Shown here: one piece after another, positions 49,330-58,853 of the stretch
Position numbering within the stretch: position 1 is the first letter of the stretch
Layout of the letters: the number at the start of each line of letters is the position of its first letter
The notes under the pieces: generated by a model
Database searches by the model: none
Told to the model about the DNA's origin: nothing
The model's input: only the letters and a program-made list of their open reading frames with translations
From: CAZSDU01 sp963662525
Lineage (GTDB): Bacteria > Bacteroidota > Bacteroidia > Bacteroidales > FEN-979
Direction: 5' to 3'
Assembly: GCA_963662525.1 (NCBI GenBank)
Contig: OY759717.1
Location: 2,542,001-2,606,000 of the forward strand
Length of the DNA stretch: 64,000 nt
Translations under genes and position numbers: made by a program

Positions 49330-50485
49330 GCAGAGGTTCTCCTTTTTTAATTTCTGTTGTTCCCGGTTCCAGGGCAATGATTCCATGTGCTGCCGTATAA
49401 GCATGAATATGAGCTGAACCATGATACTCCGCGGGAAATATTTCGCCATGGAGGATGTTCACCGGGAGCATCACTTTTCTGAGAGATGATTTACGGGATA
49501 ATGCTTTCCCCATGGGGAGGATGATTTCGGCTGCCGGCTCCTGGCACCCCATGAGTTTTAAAAGAAAGGGCTTAACCAGGATTTCGAAAAGAACGAATGA
49601 TGAAACAGGATTTCCGGGCAAGCCGAAGACAAAGTGTTTCCCTTTTCTCCCAAATATCGTGGGCTTGCCGGGTTGAATGGCAATGCTTTTAAAGAGGATC
49701 TCAATACCGGATTGCTGAAAAACTTCCGGCACAAAGTCGAAGTCGCCCATGGAAACACCCCCGCTCAGGAGGATGACATCGTTTCTCGTTAGCGCTGCTG
49801 CTATAATTTTTTTCAGGCTTTCCCTTGTATCCAGGGCGATACCGTAATATTTACCAGGAACATTAAGCTGTTCGAGTTGAGCCAGGATCTGCCAGGCGTT
49901 GGAGTTTCTGATCATTCCTTCAGCAGGGAATACATCCGGCTCGGTGAGTTCATTTCCGGTAGCGATGACTCCTACCCGGGGCTGGCGTGAAACAAGGGGC
50001 TGGGTGGCGCCGACAGAGGCCATGACGGCAATTTGCGGAGGGGTGATGCGAATGCCCCGGGAAAGGACAAGTTCCCCGTTTTTAAGGTCTTCGCCTTTCA
50101 GACAAATGTTGCCTGCAGAACGATCCTTTTTAAAAAGAACCTTGCCATCATTGGTGGTTCCCGTATCTTCAACCAGGATGACCGTATCGCAGCCACGCGG
50201 AATCATGGCTCCGGTCATGATTTTCGAACATTTTCCTTGGGTGACCGTCAGAAGCGGGACTTTTCCGGCAGGGATAGTCTCTATCACGGATAAAGGCATA
50301 TGCAGGTCGGCTTTCCGGCAGGCATAGCCATCCATGGCCGATTTATCAAAGGGAGGCATATCCAGATCCGAATATATATCCTCGGCCAGGATACGGTTGA
50401 TGGATTCCATGAAAGGCACCCTTTCGATGATTCCTTTCCAATCCTGGGAAAGTACTGTTTCGTAAGCTTGTTCAAACGGGATCAT
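49313..50485 (-). CDS. moeA: Molybdopterin molybdenumtransferase MoeA
   Basis: 390 residues. MPPFDKSAMDGYACRK (domain 1), IMTGAMIPRGCDTVILVED, GVIATGNELTEPDV, LLSGGVSMGDFDFVPEV and FGLPGNPVSSFVLFEIL are classic MoeA motifs. It inserts molybdenum (or tungsten) into adenylylated molybdopterin. First gene of the moeA-moaA-moaC-mog group, with its own promoter box at 50515-50522. Confidence 0.96.
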   Translation of the reverse strand: MIPFEQAYETVLSQDWKGIIERVPFMESINRILAEDIYSDLDMPPFDKSAMDGYACRKADLHMPLSVIETIPAGKVPLLTVTQGKCSKIMTGAMIPRGCDTVILVEDTGTTNDGKVLFKKDRSAGNICLKGEDLKNGELVLSRGIRITPPQIAVMASVGATQPLVSRQPRVGVIATGNELTEPDVFPAEGMIRNSNAWQILAQLEQLNVPGKYYGIALDTRESLKKIIAAALTRNDVILLSGGVSMGDFDFVPEVFQQSGIEILFKSIAIQPGKPTIFGRKGKHFVFGLPGNPVSSFVLFEILVKPFLLKLMGCQEPAAEIILPMGKALSRKSSLRKVMLPVNILHGEIFPAEYHGSAHIHAYTAAHGIIALEPGTTEIKKGEPLHVRLL

Positions 50486-50514
50486 AGCAGCTTAAATGCA
50501 GGATAAGTGAGTTG

Positions 50515-50522
50515 CAAAGATA
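50515..50522 (-). promoter_or_regulatory. -7 promoter box of the moeA operon
   Basis: Minus-strand TATCTTTG 29 bp before the moeA ATG, in the 69-bp gap after the ABC ATPase gene. It splits the island into a transport operon and a biosynthesis operon. Confidence 0.72.
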
Positions 50523-50554
50523 ATAAGAATCACGGGCAGTAATAGGGTAAATCC

Positions 50555-51607
50555 CTATGCGGGGATAAACCTGACGGCGGACGTTTTAAAATGAACCCAG
50601 ATTTTATTTCCAAGGGCAAGTTCCATGTTTTTAGCAGATTCCTTCGTGATCAGGGCATAGAGTGGAAGGCCGACATGGGTGCAGACTTCCATCCCCAGGG
50701 GTGTGGGGACGATTTCCAGGATGTCGCCGGGGAAATTATTCAAAGCGCTGGTTTCCACCGGACCCTTCGACAGCAAAATATCTTCCCCCCTGATCACGAT
50801 GAATCCATGTTCTGCCGGAGTTTCAGGGTTGACAATCAAGGTGGGGCCATTTTCGGGAATGGCAAGGTAAAATCCTTCTCCCTTTTGAAGGGTGACAGGT
50901 ATAAAATTTTTTATTCCCATAAAATGGGCCACGAACTCAGAACGGGGATGATGAAAAACTTCCTGTGGCAGCCCTTCCTGTATCATACTCCCCTGATGAA
51001 TAACGGCTATCCGGGTAGCCAATGCCAGGGCCTCTTCATAATCATGGGTGACATGGAGAATGGTTTGTCCTCCCTTGTGGATTTTCCGCAGCAAAGTCCT
51101 GAGTTCTGTTTTTATTTTCGAATCGAGTGATGCCAGTGGCTCATCCAGTAAAAGGATACGGGGCTGCTGTACCAGGGTGCGGGCCAGGGCCACCCTTTGC
51201 AATTCGCCACCGGAAAGGGTATCCGGTTGGCGGCCGAGGAGTTCTCTGATGCTTAGCTGTTCTGCAATCTGCTCCACCCTCTGCTTTTTTTCTGATGCTG
51301 AAAGTCCCCGCCCATGCAGGGAATAGGCGATATTGTCGCGGACATTCAGGTGAGGAAAAACAGCATGGTCCTGAAATACAAGTCCAACACCACGATGCTG
51401 GATCTTTTCGCGGGTGATATCGTTGTTCTCAAGGATAACAGAACCCTGATCAGGTCGGGTCAGTCCGGCAATGGTTTCCAGCAACATTGATTTCCCTGCA
51501 CCAGACTCTCCAAGGAGAACAAAATAATCCCCTTCCGCCACCGACAACGAAACCTCCTTCAACTCAAAATCCCTGAACTTCTTAGATATGTTATTTATCA
51601 CCAACAT
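50555..51607 (-). CDS. Molybdate/tungstate ABC transporter ATPase (ModC/WtpC-like)
   Basis: 350 residues from ATG at 51607; a GTG at 51625 lies in an 8-nt repeat tract. LLGESGAGKSMLLETIAGL (Walker A), LSGGELQRVALARTL (signature), ILLLDEPLASLD (Walker B) and HVTHDYEEALALA are present, with a TOBE-like C-terminal domain after residue 235. It drives import of the oxyanion delivered by WtpA. The permease gene is directly upstream. Confidence 0.9.
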   Translation of the reverse strand: MLVINNISKKFRDFELKEVSLSVAEGDYFVLLGESGAGKSMLLETIAGLTRPDQGSVILENNDITREKIQHRGVGLVFQDHAVFPHLNVRDNIAYSLHGRGLSASEKKQRVEQIAEQLSIRELLGRQPDTLSGGELQRVALARTLVQQPRILLLDEPLASLDSKIKTELRTLLRKIHKGGQTILHVTHDYEEALALATRIAVIHQGSMIQEGLPQEVFHHPRSEFVAHFMGIKNFIPVTLQKGEGFYLAIPENGPTLIVNPETPAEHGFIVIRGEDILLSKGPVETSALNNFPGDILEIVPTPLGMEVCTHVGLPLYALITKESAKNMELALGNKIWVHFKTSAVRFIPA

Positions 51608-51617
51608 CTTTTCATAT

Positions 51618-51652
51618 TTCACCACCTCACCAACTCACCACCTCACCAACTT
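51618..51652. repeat. Octad tract TCACCAAC/TCACCACC between permease and ATPase genes
   Basis: About four 8-nt units. They provide the stop codon (TGA in TTGGTGAG on the minus strand) and the last residue of the permease gene. Confidence 0.9.
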
Positions 51653-52419
51653 TTTCCCTTGCCAATCCACCTCAAAGCAACAAACAAGGTCAGTGTTACC
51701 AGAATAAAAAGGACTGCCACCGGCTGAGCATATTTCAGTCCGAAGGCCCCGAATCGTTCAAAGATCATTACAGGGGTAGTCATCGGGTGATAGGCAATGA
51801 TGATCACTGCCCCGAATTCGCTCATCCCCCGGGCGAACATCAGGATCAGTCCGGAAACAATATTGCGCCAGGCCAGGGGGAGTGAAATGGTAAAGAAAAC
51901 CCTTGCCGGCGATGCTCCCAGGGTGAGCGCCGCTTTTTCAAGTCGTTCTGGAACCATGGCAAATCCATCCCTGGCCGAGTTGAGCAGAAAGGGCAGGCTG
52001 ACGAAAGCCATGGCCAGGGCAATGCCGGCCGGATGGCCGATAAAATTCAAACCCACGGATGACCCTAACTTCCCGACAACCGTATCCCTGGAAATAAATC
52101 CCAAAAGGGCAATGCCTGCAGCGGAGTGTGGGATGACCACCGGCAGATCAATGATGGCCGACACCAGCTTTTTCATGGGGAAGCTTTTCCGGGCCAGCAA
52201 ATAGGCGAAGGGGATGGCAGCAACGGAAAATACCAGGGTAGCCATCATGGAAGTCCACAGGGTAAGCCAGATGCTGTCGCGTACCTCCGCTTCGCCCAAA
52301 GTGTCGAAAAGCCTTCCCGCTGTGGTTGAAAGGAACATCCCGGCGAGTGGAGCAAGGATGAACAACAATACCAGGCCGGAAAGAAGGATGAAGGTCAGTT
52401 GGAGGGGATTGTTTTTCAA
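51643..52419 (-). CDS. Molybdate/tungstate ABC transporter permease (ModB/WtpB-like)
   Basis: 258 residues with about six membrane helices and the EAA-type loop LEKAALTLGASPARVFFTIS. LPVVIPHSAAGIALLGF and ARGMSEFGAVIIIAYHP are typical of ModB/WtpB. The start is TTG at 52419: the next Met (residue 28) lies beyond the first helix. The TTG is the end of an AATTCCT heptad tract (52415-52440), exactly as in the deoxynucleoside kinase gene. The stop comes from the octad tract downstream. Confidence 0.9.
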   Translation of the reverse strand: MKNNPLQLTFILLSGLVLLFILAPLAGMFLSTTAGRLFDTLGEAEVRDSIWLTLWTSMMATLVFSVAAIPFAYLLARKSFPMKKLVSAIIDLPVVIPHSAAGIALLGFISRDTVVGKLGSSVGLNFIGHPAGIALAMAFVSLPFLLNSARDGFAMVPERLEKAALTLGASPARVFFTISLPLAWRNIVSGLILMFARGMSEFGAVIIIAYHPMTTPVMIFERFGAFGLKYAQPVAVLFILVTLTLFVALRWIGKGKSW

Positions 52420-52440
52420 TTAGGAATTAGGAATTAATTG
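52415..52440. repeat. Heptad tract AATTCCT providing the permease start codon
   Basis: Three AATTCCT units on the minus strand running into AATTG; the TTG is the predicted start of the permease gene. Confidence 0.88.
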
Positions 52441-53507
52441 AAGTGGATTTCTGTTACGGCTTTGACGGCGCGGTCGGAGAAGAAATCGCAGGAGGGGAAA
52501 ATCCGGAACATGCCTCCGTCTTTTTCATCCGGGCAGGGAACAAGAAGTACTTCTGCCTGATCGTTTCGGTTCATGATCTCGCTCACCGTATATACCGAAC
52601 GGTAGCCATCGAGCCCGACAATGGCTATCAGTCCGTTTTTCAGGTTAGCAGCATTCAGTGGAACGGTTTTCACCAGAAATTCTTTTAATGGAACCCCGGT
52701 GAAAGGCTGGGTGGTATGTATCCCTCTTCCCTTACCATAAAATATAGTATGCAGGGTGACCAGAGGGAAGGAGTTTGGAATGGCAGTATAGGTTTCTGAC
52801 AGATGATCACCCGAAAACAATTTTATTTCTTTTGAATACAGGGGACTGATCTCCCGGTTGACAGGGAATGTTTTATCATAGGATTTGATGGTTATTTTAA
52901 CCGGATGCGAAATATTCCTTTCGGTCAGCAAGTCGGAAGCGATGACCAGTTTATTGTCTGCCGGCAAGGGCCAGAGATCTTTGGTTTTACTTGGAACGAT
53001 CCGCATGACATCGGTCGCCAGGATGCAATTGTGCAGAAAATTCGGATAATAGATTTCTCCCCAGCTCAGGATGACTTTCTCGCCTTTATCATTCTCGATT
53101 TCCACGTAAAGATCGATGATTGGACGGAATTCTGCCGCATTTTTCTTTTTCAGTATCCTGTCGGTCAGGATGTCGAAAAGAGAATAGCCATCATAGCGGT
53201 AAGCCCCGATAAAACTGTTGCTTCCATCCTTATTCAGGCGTGTTTCCTTGACGATGACCGTCCTTTTCATGAACTTTGAAAAATCAACCGGACCCGGATT
53301 CTCAATTTCTCCTTCAATAACAAGCGGAGATAAGGGGAGAGAGTACGTCTCCTCGTTGTCATAGAAATTGTTGTTCCGGTCAGCTTTATCAACTGAAACT
53401 GCCGGGTTTTTCACCAGGTTTTCCGTTCCTGTATTCTGAGGTTCTTTTTGTGCTGTCATCTGCAAACTCAGGATGAAAAATGCGAAGATAATACTGATTT
53501 TTTTCAT
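52434..53507 (-). CDS. Periplasmic protein with two molybdopterin-fold-like domains
   Basis: 357 residues with a signal peptide (IIFAFFILSLQMTAQ). Two similar halves (about 60-215 and 230-357) each show the outline of the sulfite-oxidase-type domain PF00174: YDGYSLFDILTDRILKKK with VILSWGEIYYPN, and FTGVPLKEFLVKTVPL with LDGYRSVYTVSEIMNR. The usual cofactor-binding Cys/Arg motif is not visible, so it may bind oxyanion or pterin rather than catalyse. It lies between the TonB receptor and the permease, suggesting a periplasmic step in molybdate or tungstate uptake. The family assignment is tentative. Confidence 0.5.
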   Translation of the reverse strand: MKKISIIFAFFILSLQMTAQKEPQNTGTENLVKNPAVSVDKADRNNNFYDNEETYSLPLSPLVIEGEIENPGPVDFSKFMKRTVIVKETRLNKDGSNSFIGAYRYDGYSLFDILTDRILKKKNAAEFRPIIDLYVEIENDKGEKVILSWGEIYYPNFLHNCILATDVMRIVPSKTKDLWPLPADNKLVIASDLLTERNISHPVKITIKSYDKTFPVNREISPLYSKEIKLFSGDHLSETYTAIPNSFPLVTLHTIFYGKGRGIHTTQPFTGVPLKEFLVKTVPLNAANLKNGLIAIVGLDGYRSVYTVSEIMNRNDQAEVLLVPCPDEKDGGMFRIFPSCDFFSDRAVKAVTEIHFN

Positions 53508-53529
53508 GTTTATTTGTTTTTGTATATTT

Positions 53530-55884
53530 TTAAAATGTGACTGAGATTTCGGCGGTGATCATCCGGCCGGGGCATTGTTGAAGGTGATCGTCGATGTACC
53601 TGACATCAAAAATGTTTTCCGCATTCAAGGCGACAGTCAGGTGATTAAAAAACGTATGCCATATTTTCGCACCCAGGGTGCTGTAGGAGGGGAATTTTGA
53701 AATCAACAGTACCGGATCAGGCTCGTTTTCATCATTGATCCAGCGTGATCCGACATATTTCCAAAGGATATTCGCGTTGCAATATTTATTTTTCAGGGTA
53801 ATTCCGGCGGTAACCTTGTGCATGGGAACATCGGTCAGGAATTTTCCGGTGAGATCTTTATCCGCCAGGCTATCGGTGGCTTCAAAACGGGTGATGGTAC
53901 TATGGGCAAAGGAATAATTGGCATAAAGACTTAACCAGGTCACAGGGTCATAATTCAGATCGATTTCGGCACCATAGATGTCGACCCTGCTGATATTTTG
54001 TTTCTGGAATACCGGTGCAATTTTATAGCCCATATTGACCGAATCCCCGGTACTAACATAATACATGAAGTTATGGCCGATGCTGTAATAGATGGATGCA
54101 GCCAGCTGGATTTTTTTTAAGAATGTTATATCTCCACCGGCCTCAAAATTATCGAGATATTCCGGCTGAAGGGCAGGATTGGCGATTTTAAACCCGTTGG
54201 ATTTCTTACCGCTACGGCAAAGATCGTCGAGGATGGGAGCCCTGAAACCACGGGCTGCTGAAATGTAAATCCTGGTTTGCTGGTTGAAACGGTATTGTGC
54301 CGATAGTTTTGGATCCAGTTGCATCCATTCGTGTGCAGGGATGACGGTATCCTGGTAGGCCAGCATGTATTCAATGGAATAGGAGGGATCTTCGATGGAA
54401 AAGCAGCCGTTGTGAAAACGGGCATAATCAAGTCTTAAACCGATATTAACCTGGATTTTATTTTTTAATACATTCAATTCATCCTGGATAAAAATTCCAT
54501 AGTTATCAATTTTCCCGGCATTGCTGATCAGGTCGGTGGAGGTATAATAGATGTCCTGTCCGTTTACGCTGCCAAGACGGGCATCGAATCCGGCTGTGAT
54601 CACCTGGCGTTTTCCGGGTGAAGCGGTCAGGGATGCTGTTCCTCCCCGGTCAACCCGGTTCGATTTCACGAGGTAAAGGTTATATTCTCCCTCTTTCATG
54701 TATTCATTCAGCCTTTCAAAATGTTCATCCAGGTTATAGGCTAAAACATTCCATTGGAATATGCCTTTACCGCCGTGGTAACGTGCCATGACCTGCCAGG
54801 TGCGGTGACGTTCAAAAGCCCCGTCAACCTCATAAATTTCTGTTCCTCTTCCCCGTTTATCATCATAAAAGTTCCCGCCGATCTCCAGGCTGTTTTTGTC
54901 GTTGAACTGATATCCGGCTTTCAGACCGATGTCGGCTTCCCTCAGATAATTATTGACGTAAAAGGTATCTGCTTTTTCAAGGTATTCAGGGATCTCGGAA
55001 TTGTAGCCATCGCTTCGGGTATAAAAACCATTCAGGTTATAGTAAAATCCCTTGTCGGGAACGGATGGCTTCAACCTGCCTGATAAATAATATCTCCCGT
55101 TGAAAGTGTTGAAAGTACCGTATTCCACCGAAGCAGATCCTGAAACAGCTTTTGATGGTTTTCGCGTATGAATATTGATGACCCCGCCCATGGCATTGCT
55201 GCCATACAGGGCGCTGGCAGGTCCTTTGAGCACATCGATATGGTCCACATTGTCCCGGTTCACCAGGTGCCAGTTTACGCTGCCTTCATCGGCTTTGTTG
55301 ATGGGCATATCGTCGATGAGAACCAGGGTTCTTCCCTGGTCATTTCCACTGAGTCCGCGCATGGAAACCACCGAATTATTAGCAAAAATTCCCATGGTGC
55401 TGTTCAGGTTTACCCCGGAAATATAATCCAGCACATTGGTGATGTTTTGCCCGGGATTATTTTCAATGGCTTGTTTCTCTATGATATTCATGCGCTGGGG
55501 GACATCAAGCACTTCCCGTTCACGTTTATTCCCGGTGATCTCCACCTCGGCAGAAGTGATGCTTTTCAGCTGCATGTCGAAATTCAGTTCCAAACGGCAA
55601 CCCTCGGTGATCCTGATTTCTTTTTCCTGGGTATAATAACCCAGAAATGAAACCCTGAGTTTATAGTTACCGGGTTTCAACTGCTGAAAAATGAAATGAC
55701 CATTCGCATCAGAAGCGGTTCCAAGCCGGGTGCCTGTAATCAGCACATGAGCGCCGGCAAGGGGTTTCCCATCAGGATCGGATATCGTTCCCCGGATCTC
55801 ACCTCCGGCATAAAGAAAAGAAAGGGGAATGACGCACAACAGCATCATTCCCCATAGGGTCAGGCTTGATTTACTCAACAACAA
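53530..55884 (-). CDS. TonB-dependent outer membrane receptor of the Mo/W island
   Basis: 784 residues (TTG at 55884, overlapping the upstream gene by 14 bp; ATG at 55851 is an alternative). A signal peptide is followed by a CarboxypepD_reg-like domain (GTISDPDGKPLAGAHVLITG), the plug (NVLDYISGVNLNS, MRGLSGNDQGRTLVLIDDMP, LKGPASALYGSNAMGGVINI) and a beta-barrel ending in AEISVTF. No SusD partner is present. Placed in an operon with WtpA, permease and ATPase genes, it probably imports a molybdate- or tungstate-containing ligand across the outer membrane. Ligand identity is inference. Confidence 0.88.
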   Translation of the reverse strand: MLLSKSSLTLWGMMLLCVIPLSFLYAGGEIRGTISDPDGKPLAGAHVLITGTRLGTASDANGHFIFQQLKPGNYKLRVSFLGYYTQEKEIRITEGCRLELNFDMQLKSITSAEVEITGNKREREVLDVPQRMNIIEKQAIENNPGQNITNVLDYISGVNLNSTMGIFANNSVVSMRGLSGNDQGRTLVLIDDMPINKADEGSVNWHLVNRDNVDHIDVLKGPASALYGSNAMGGVINIHTRKPSKAVSGSASVEYGTFNTFNGRYYLSGRLKPSVPDKGFYYNLNGFYTRSDGYNSEIPEYLEKADTFYVNNYLREADIGLKAGYQFNDKNSLEIGGNFYDDKRGRGTEIYEVDGAFERHRTWQVMARYHGGKGIFQWNVLAYNLDEHFERLNEYMKEGEYNLYLVKSNRVDRGGTASLTASPGKRQVITAGFDARLGSVNGQDIYYTSTDLISNAGKIDNYGIFIQDELNVLKNKIQVNIGLRLDYARFHNGCFSIEDPSYSIEYMLAYQDTVIPAHEWMQLDPKLSAQYRFNQQTRIYISAARGFRAPILDDLCRSGKKSNGFKIANPALQPEYLDNFEAGGDITFLKKIQLAASIYYSIGHNFMYYVSTGDSVNMGYKIAPVFQKQNISRVDIYGAEIDLNYDPVTWLSLYANYSFAHSTITRFEATDSLADKDLTGKFLTDVPMHKVTAGITLKNKYCNANILWKYVGSRWINDENEPDPVLLISKFPSYSTLGAKIWHTFFNHLTVALNAENIFDVRYIDDHLQQCPGRMITAEISVTF

Positions 55885-56731
55885 ATTTCCGGGTATAAAT
55901 TTTATCGTTATCGTTAAACCGGATCTTCAGGAAATACACGCCTTTGGCGATCCCGTTGAGGTTGACTGCATGCTGCAGGGTGGGATTGTTTTGGGTGTAA
56001 ATTGTATTTCCATCGATGGACAGAACAGATAACAGGGATAAAGGTTCAGTGGAAGAAACGGTGAAACTTCCTGCATTCGGAGAGGGATACAACTTAACGC
56101 GGTTAGTGAATACGACTTCATCAACACCGAGGCTATTGATGGCGGTGACCAGGATGTCGTCGATCATTGACCATCCACCAGGCGTCACCGGATTTCCATT
56201 GGTGGCCATATCAGAGGACTGAAGCCAACGGATGTATATGGAACCAGTACCCTGATCAGTAATGGGGACGGAAAGATTATCCACCACTCCTGTTGACCAG
56301 TCTTCTGCTACCGTTACATTTCCGCCGGGAACATCGGCATAAGTACCACTGCTGAGTCTCCATTGGATTTTAAAATCGCGGGGCCCATCGCTGCTTTTTT
56401 GTTTTGAATACAGTTTGAAATTCTTATGATCAGCTGCTTTGAATTTGATTGACCAGAAACGGACATTGGCACCGTTTTCCCAACCCATAGTTGCGGCAGC
56501 ATAGGTTGTCGGGCCGTCCTGGAATACAATGGAATTGATGGTGGAATCGCTGGTCGCATCAATGACCAGTTGAAAACGCAGATCATATCCCATATTCTGC
56601 GTAGTGCCAAGGTTGGCATTCAGGCTGTCTTCCCCGGTGTTGACTGGAAATGTCCAGCCGGTAATGGTGTCCTGTGCGAAACTTGTCATGGCAAAGATGA
56701 GCATGGCAATCAAGAGTAATTGTTTTTTCAT
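55871..56731 (-). CDS. Secreted protein with type IX secretion C-terminal domain
   Basis: 286 residues: signal peptide (LLLIAMLIFAMTSFAQ), a beta-sandwich module of about 170 residues (ITGWTFPVNTGEDSLNANLG, GWENGANVRFWSIKFKAAD, GGWSMIDDILVTAIN) and a C-terminal T9SS type A sorting domain (VKLYPSPNAGSFTVSS, GIAKGVYFLKIRF, RKFVVE). It would be exported by the Por system and anchored to the cell surface. No enzyme motif is seen. Its position just before the TonB receptor gene suggests surface capture of a ligand; that is inference. Confidence 0.82.
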   Translation of the reverse strand: MKKQLLLIAMLIFAMTSFAQDTITGWTFPVNTGEDSLNANLGTTQNMGYDLRFQLVIDATSDSTINSIVFQDGPTTYAAATMGWENGANVRFWSIKFKAADHKNFKLYSKQKSSDGPRDFKIQWRLSSGTYADVPGGNVTVAEDWSTGVVDNLSVPITDQGTGSIYIRWLQSSDMATNGNPVTPGGWSMIDDILVTAINSLGVDEVVFTNRVKLYPSPNAGSFTVSSTEPLSLLSVLSIDGNTIYTQNNPTLQHAVNLNGIAKGVYFLKIRFNDNDKIYTRKFVVE

Positions 56732-56762
56732 TGGTTTAGGTTTTTGTGAATGATTAGATGAT

Positions 56763-57689
56763 TTATTGTTGAATTTTCATTGAGAAAACGATGGTTCCTG
56801 CAGCATCATGGTCAGCGCTGATCACCTTGATCAGTCCCTTTTTTCCTGAAGCGGTAAAAAACGGGATAATATCTCCGGGTTCCGCCCATTTGAACTTGCG
56901 TTTACCCCATACATCATCGTATGACAGTATCAGCAGGCTATCATTATGGCATGCGTCAAAGGCTTCTGGTGGAACAGGATCAGAATCGACACTGATATCC
57001 CAGAGGGTATAATTTTTCGTGGTCCATTCCGCGATGGAAGGATAATAATCGGTTATGCCACCACCTTGTTCACCGGCAGAGGAAAAAGTGGGGGAGGGTA
57101 TATTATCATCCATATAATAGCAAGGGATAATATCGATCAGTGATTGATTCAAGGCTGCTGTATCTGCAAAATAAACCTTTCCGCTCATGGGATCCAGGAA
57201 ATGACCAATGTCAAGATTGTTCTGGTATCCCATGGTAATGGCAAGATATTCCAGGATCCCGCCCCAGGAAGAATTCGGATCTTTATATATGGTCATGGCG
57301 GTAGTGGCAAATTGCCTGTTTTTATCCATCACCTGGAAAGTCCATCGCGCTGTGTCTTCAACACCCTGGAAAAAAGTTCTGTTGAAGGAAAAGGAGGCTG
57401 TATTCATCCCTGAATCGAGCACGACTTTAATACTGCCGTCAGGCATGATCTTTTTTACCACCAGGTTGGTGATGTTGGCATCAGTGCTTCCTGCCGTTAT
57501 TCCGAAATGCAGGGCCCGTCCGACTGCCACTACGGATTTATCAGCAGTGTACTGGCTTCCCGACTTTAAGGAGATCGCAGGGGGTTGGGAATTATTATCT
57601 TTTTTACAACCGGAGAATAGCAGGCCGGCGATGAAACTTATGAACAGGGTTGTCAGCAATCTATGTCTCATTTTTTTTCTTTTAATCAT
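56763..57689 (-). CDS. Lipoprotein of unknown function in the Mo/W island
   Basis: 308 residues with a lipoprotein signal (LFISFIAGLLFSGC, lipobox LFSGC) and a Lys/Asp-rich start of the mature chain. The N-terminal half looks Ig-like (FGITAGSTDANITNLVVKK, FNRTFFQGVEDTARWTFQVM); the C-terminal half contains FFTASGKKGLIKVISADHD. Not recognised. Lies between wtpA and the T9SS-sorted protein, in the same orientation. Confidence 0.72.
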   Translation of the reverse strand: MIKRKKMRHRLLTTLFISFIAGLLFSGCKKDNNSQPPAISLKSGSQYTADKSVVAVGRALHFGITAGSTDANITNLVVKKIMPDGSIKVVLDSGMNTASFSFNRTFFQGVEDTARWTFQVMDKNRQFATTAMTIYKDPNSSWGGILEYLAITMGYQNNLDIGHFLDPMSGKVYFADTAALNQSLIDIIPCYYMDDNIPSPTFSSAGEQGGGITDYYPSIAEWTTKNYTLWDISVDSDPVPPEAFDACHNDSLLILSYDDVWGKRKFKWAEPGDIIPFFTASGKKGLIKVISADHDAAGTIVFSMKIQQ

Positions 57690-57696
57690 TCATTTT

Positions 57697-57785
57697 TTAA
57701 CCACAAAGCGCGCAATGATAGTACAAAGATCACAATGGAAAATGCTTTGTGGACTCAGTGTCTCCTTTGTGAACATGGTGGTTAA
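57697..57785. repeat. Dispersed element with AACCACAAAG ends
   Basis: Starts TTAACCACAAAGCGCGCAAT and ends CTTTGTGAACATGGTGGTTAA-like (inverted ends). 89 bp, non-coding, between wtpA and the lipoprotein gene. Confidence 0.8.
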
Positions 57786-57789
57786 ATAT

Positions 57790-58755
57790 TTAATTTATTT
57801 TGGTAAATGGTTTGAGTTCAGCCGGGATCATATCATAATTCGGAGAAGGCATCGGGATCACCGAAGGTTGTCCGTCGCGTTCGAGGATCTTCATACCTTT
57901 ATCCTTGGAAAGAAGGAATTTCAGAAAGGCAGTTGCAGTTTGTTTATGAGGTGCATCTTTCAGCATGGTAATTCCATAGATCATTGCCTCACCCCGCATG
58001 GTTTCTTTCCGGCCAGGCTGTTTGCCATTGATTTCGACCGTTGCCTGCTGGTAAAAAGCGGAATAAGCCGGATTTTTCAGGTTGATCTCATCAGGTAATT
58101 CCAGGTATTTGAGATGGTGCTGAACAGCTACTGATTTGTATAAAAAAATATAATCCAGCGCCTCTGTTTCCAGTAAGGCCACCAGGTCAACTTCCTTGGG
58201 GCGCATATAGTTCTGATCTTTATCCATCAGGGATTTAGCCAGCCCTGGCTTTTTATAGTATTTCTCAGCCAGCTGCATGGTCATCACCGAACGGTAACCG
58301 CAAGGGTCGGCATTGGGATCTGAACGGCTATAGGCCACGTCCTTCTTTAAGAGGATCTCAAACCAGTTCCTGGCATTGATCTTATCCTGATAACGGGCTT
58401 TTGCAGTATAAACGATACACATTTCGTTGGACACAAACCGGATATTCCAATCGGCAAAACGGGGGATCAGCATTTTATCTATCACTTGATAATCGGCGGA
58501 AGCCATAATATCGCAGGGTTTCTGAAGATCCGTGATCTTCCGGGCACATTCTACGCTGCCGGCAGTTTCAAGCAGGATATTGACCTCCGGATGAAGTTTT
58601 TTAAATTCAGTCGCGATCTCTTTCATCGGAACCGAAAGACTGCCGGCATGGAAAATGATAAGATCCCCGCTCAGCCCGCCCTGCTTCTGCTGGGCAAAAC
58701 AGAAGCCAGAAATACAACCAACAAAACCAACAATGAATAATAACCTTTTTACCAT
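57790..58755 (-). CDS. wtpA: Tungstate/molybdate-binding protein WtpA
   Basis: 321 residues with a signal peptide (RLLFIVGFVGCISGFCFAQ). DLIIFHAGSLSVPMKEIATE, ETAGSVECARKITDLQKPCD, IMASADYQVIDKML and SNEMCIVYTAKARY match the WtpA branch of oxyanion-binding proteins rather than classical ModA. It delivers tungstate or molybdate to the permease encoded about 5 kb downstream. First structural gene after the regulator. Confidence 0.92.
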   Translation of the reverse strand: MVKRLLFIVGFVGCISGFCFAQQKQGGLSGDLIIFHAGSLSVPMKEIATEFKKLHPEVNILLETAGSVECARKITDLQKPCDIMASADYQVIDKMLIPRFADWNIRFVSNEMCIVYTAKARYQDKINARNWFEILLKKDVAYSRSDPNADPCGYRSVMTMQLAEKYYKKPGLAKSLMDKDQNYMRPKEVDLVALLETEALDYIFLYKSVAVQHHLKYLELPDEINLKNPAYSAFYQQATVEINGKQPGRKETMRGEAMIYGITMLKDAPHKQTATAFLKFLLSKDKGMKILERDGQPSVIPMPSPNYDMIPAELKPFTKIN

Positions 58756-58777
58756 TATATTTCACATTACAAACCAA

Positions 58778-58852
<75 letters not shown>

Positions 58853-58853
58853 C

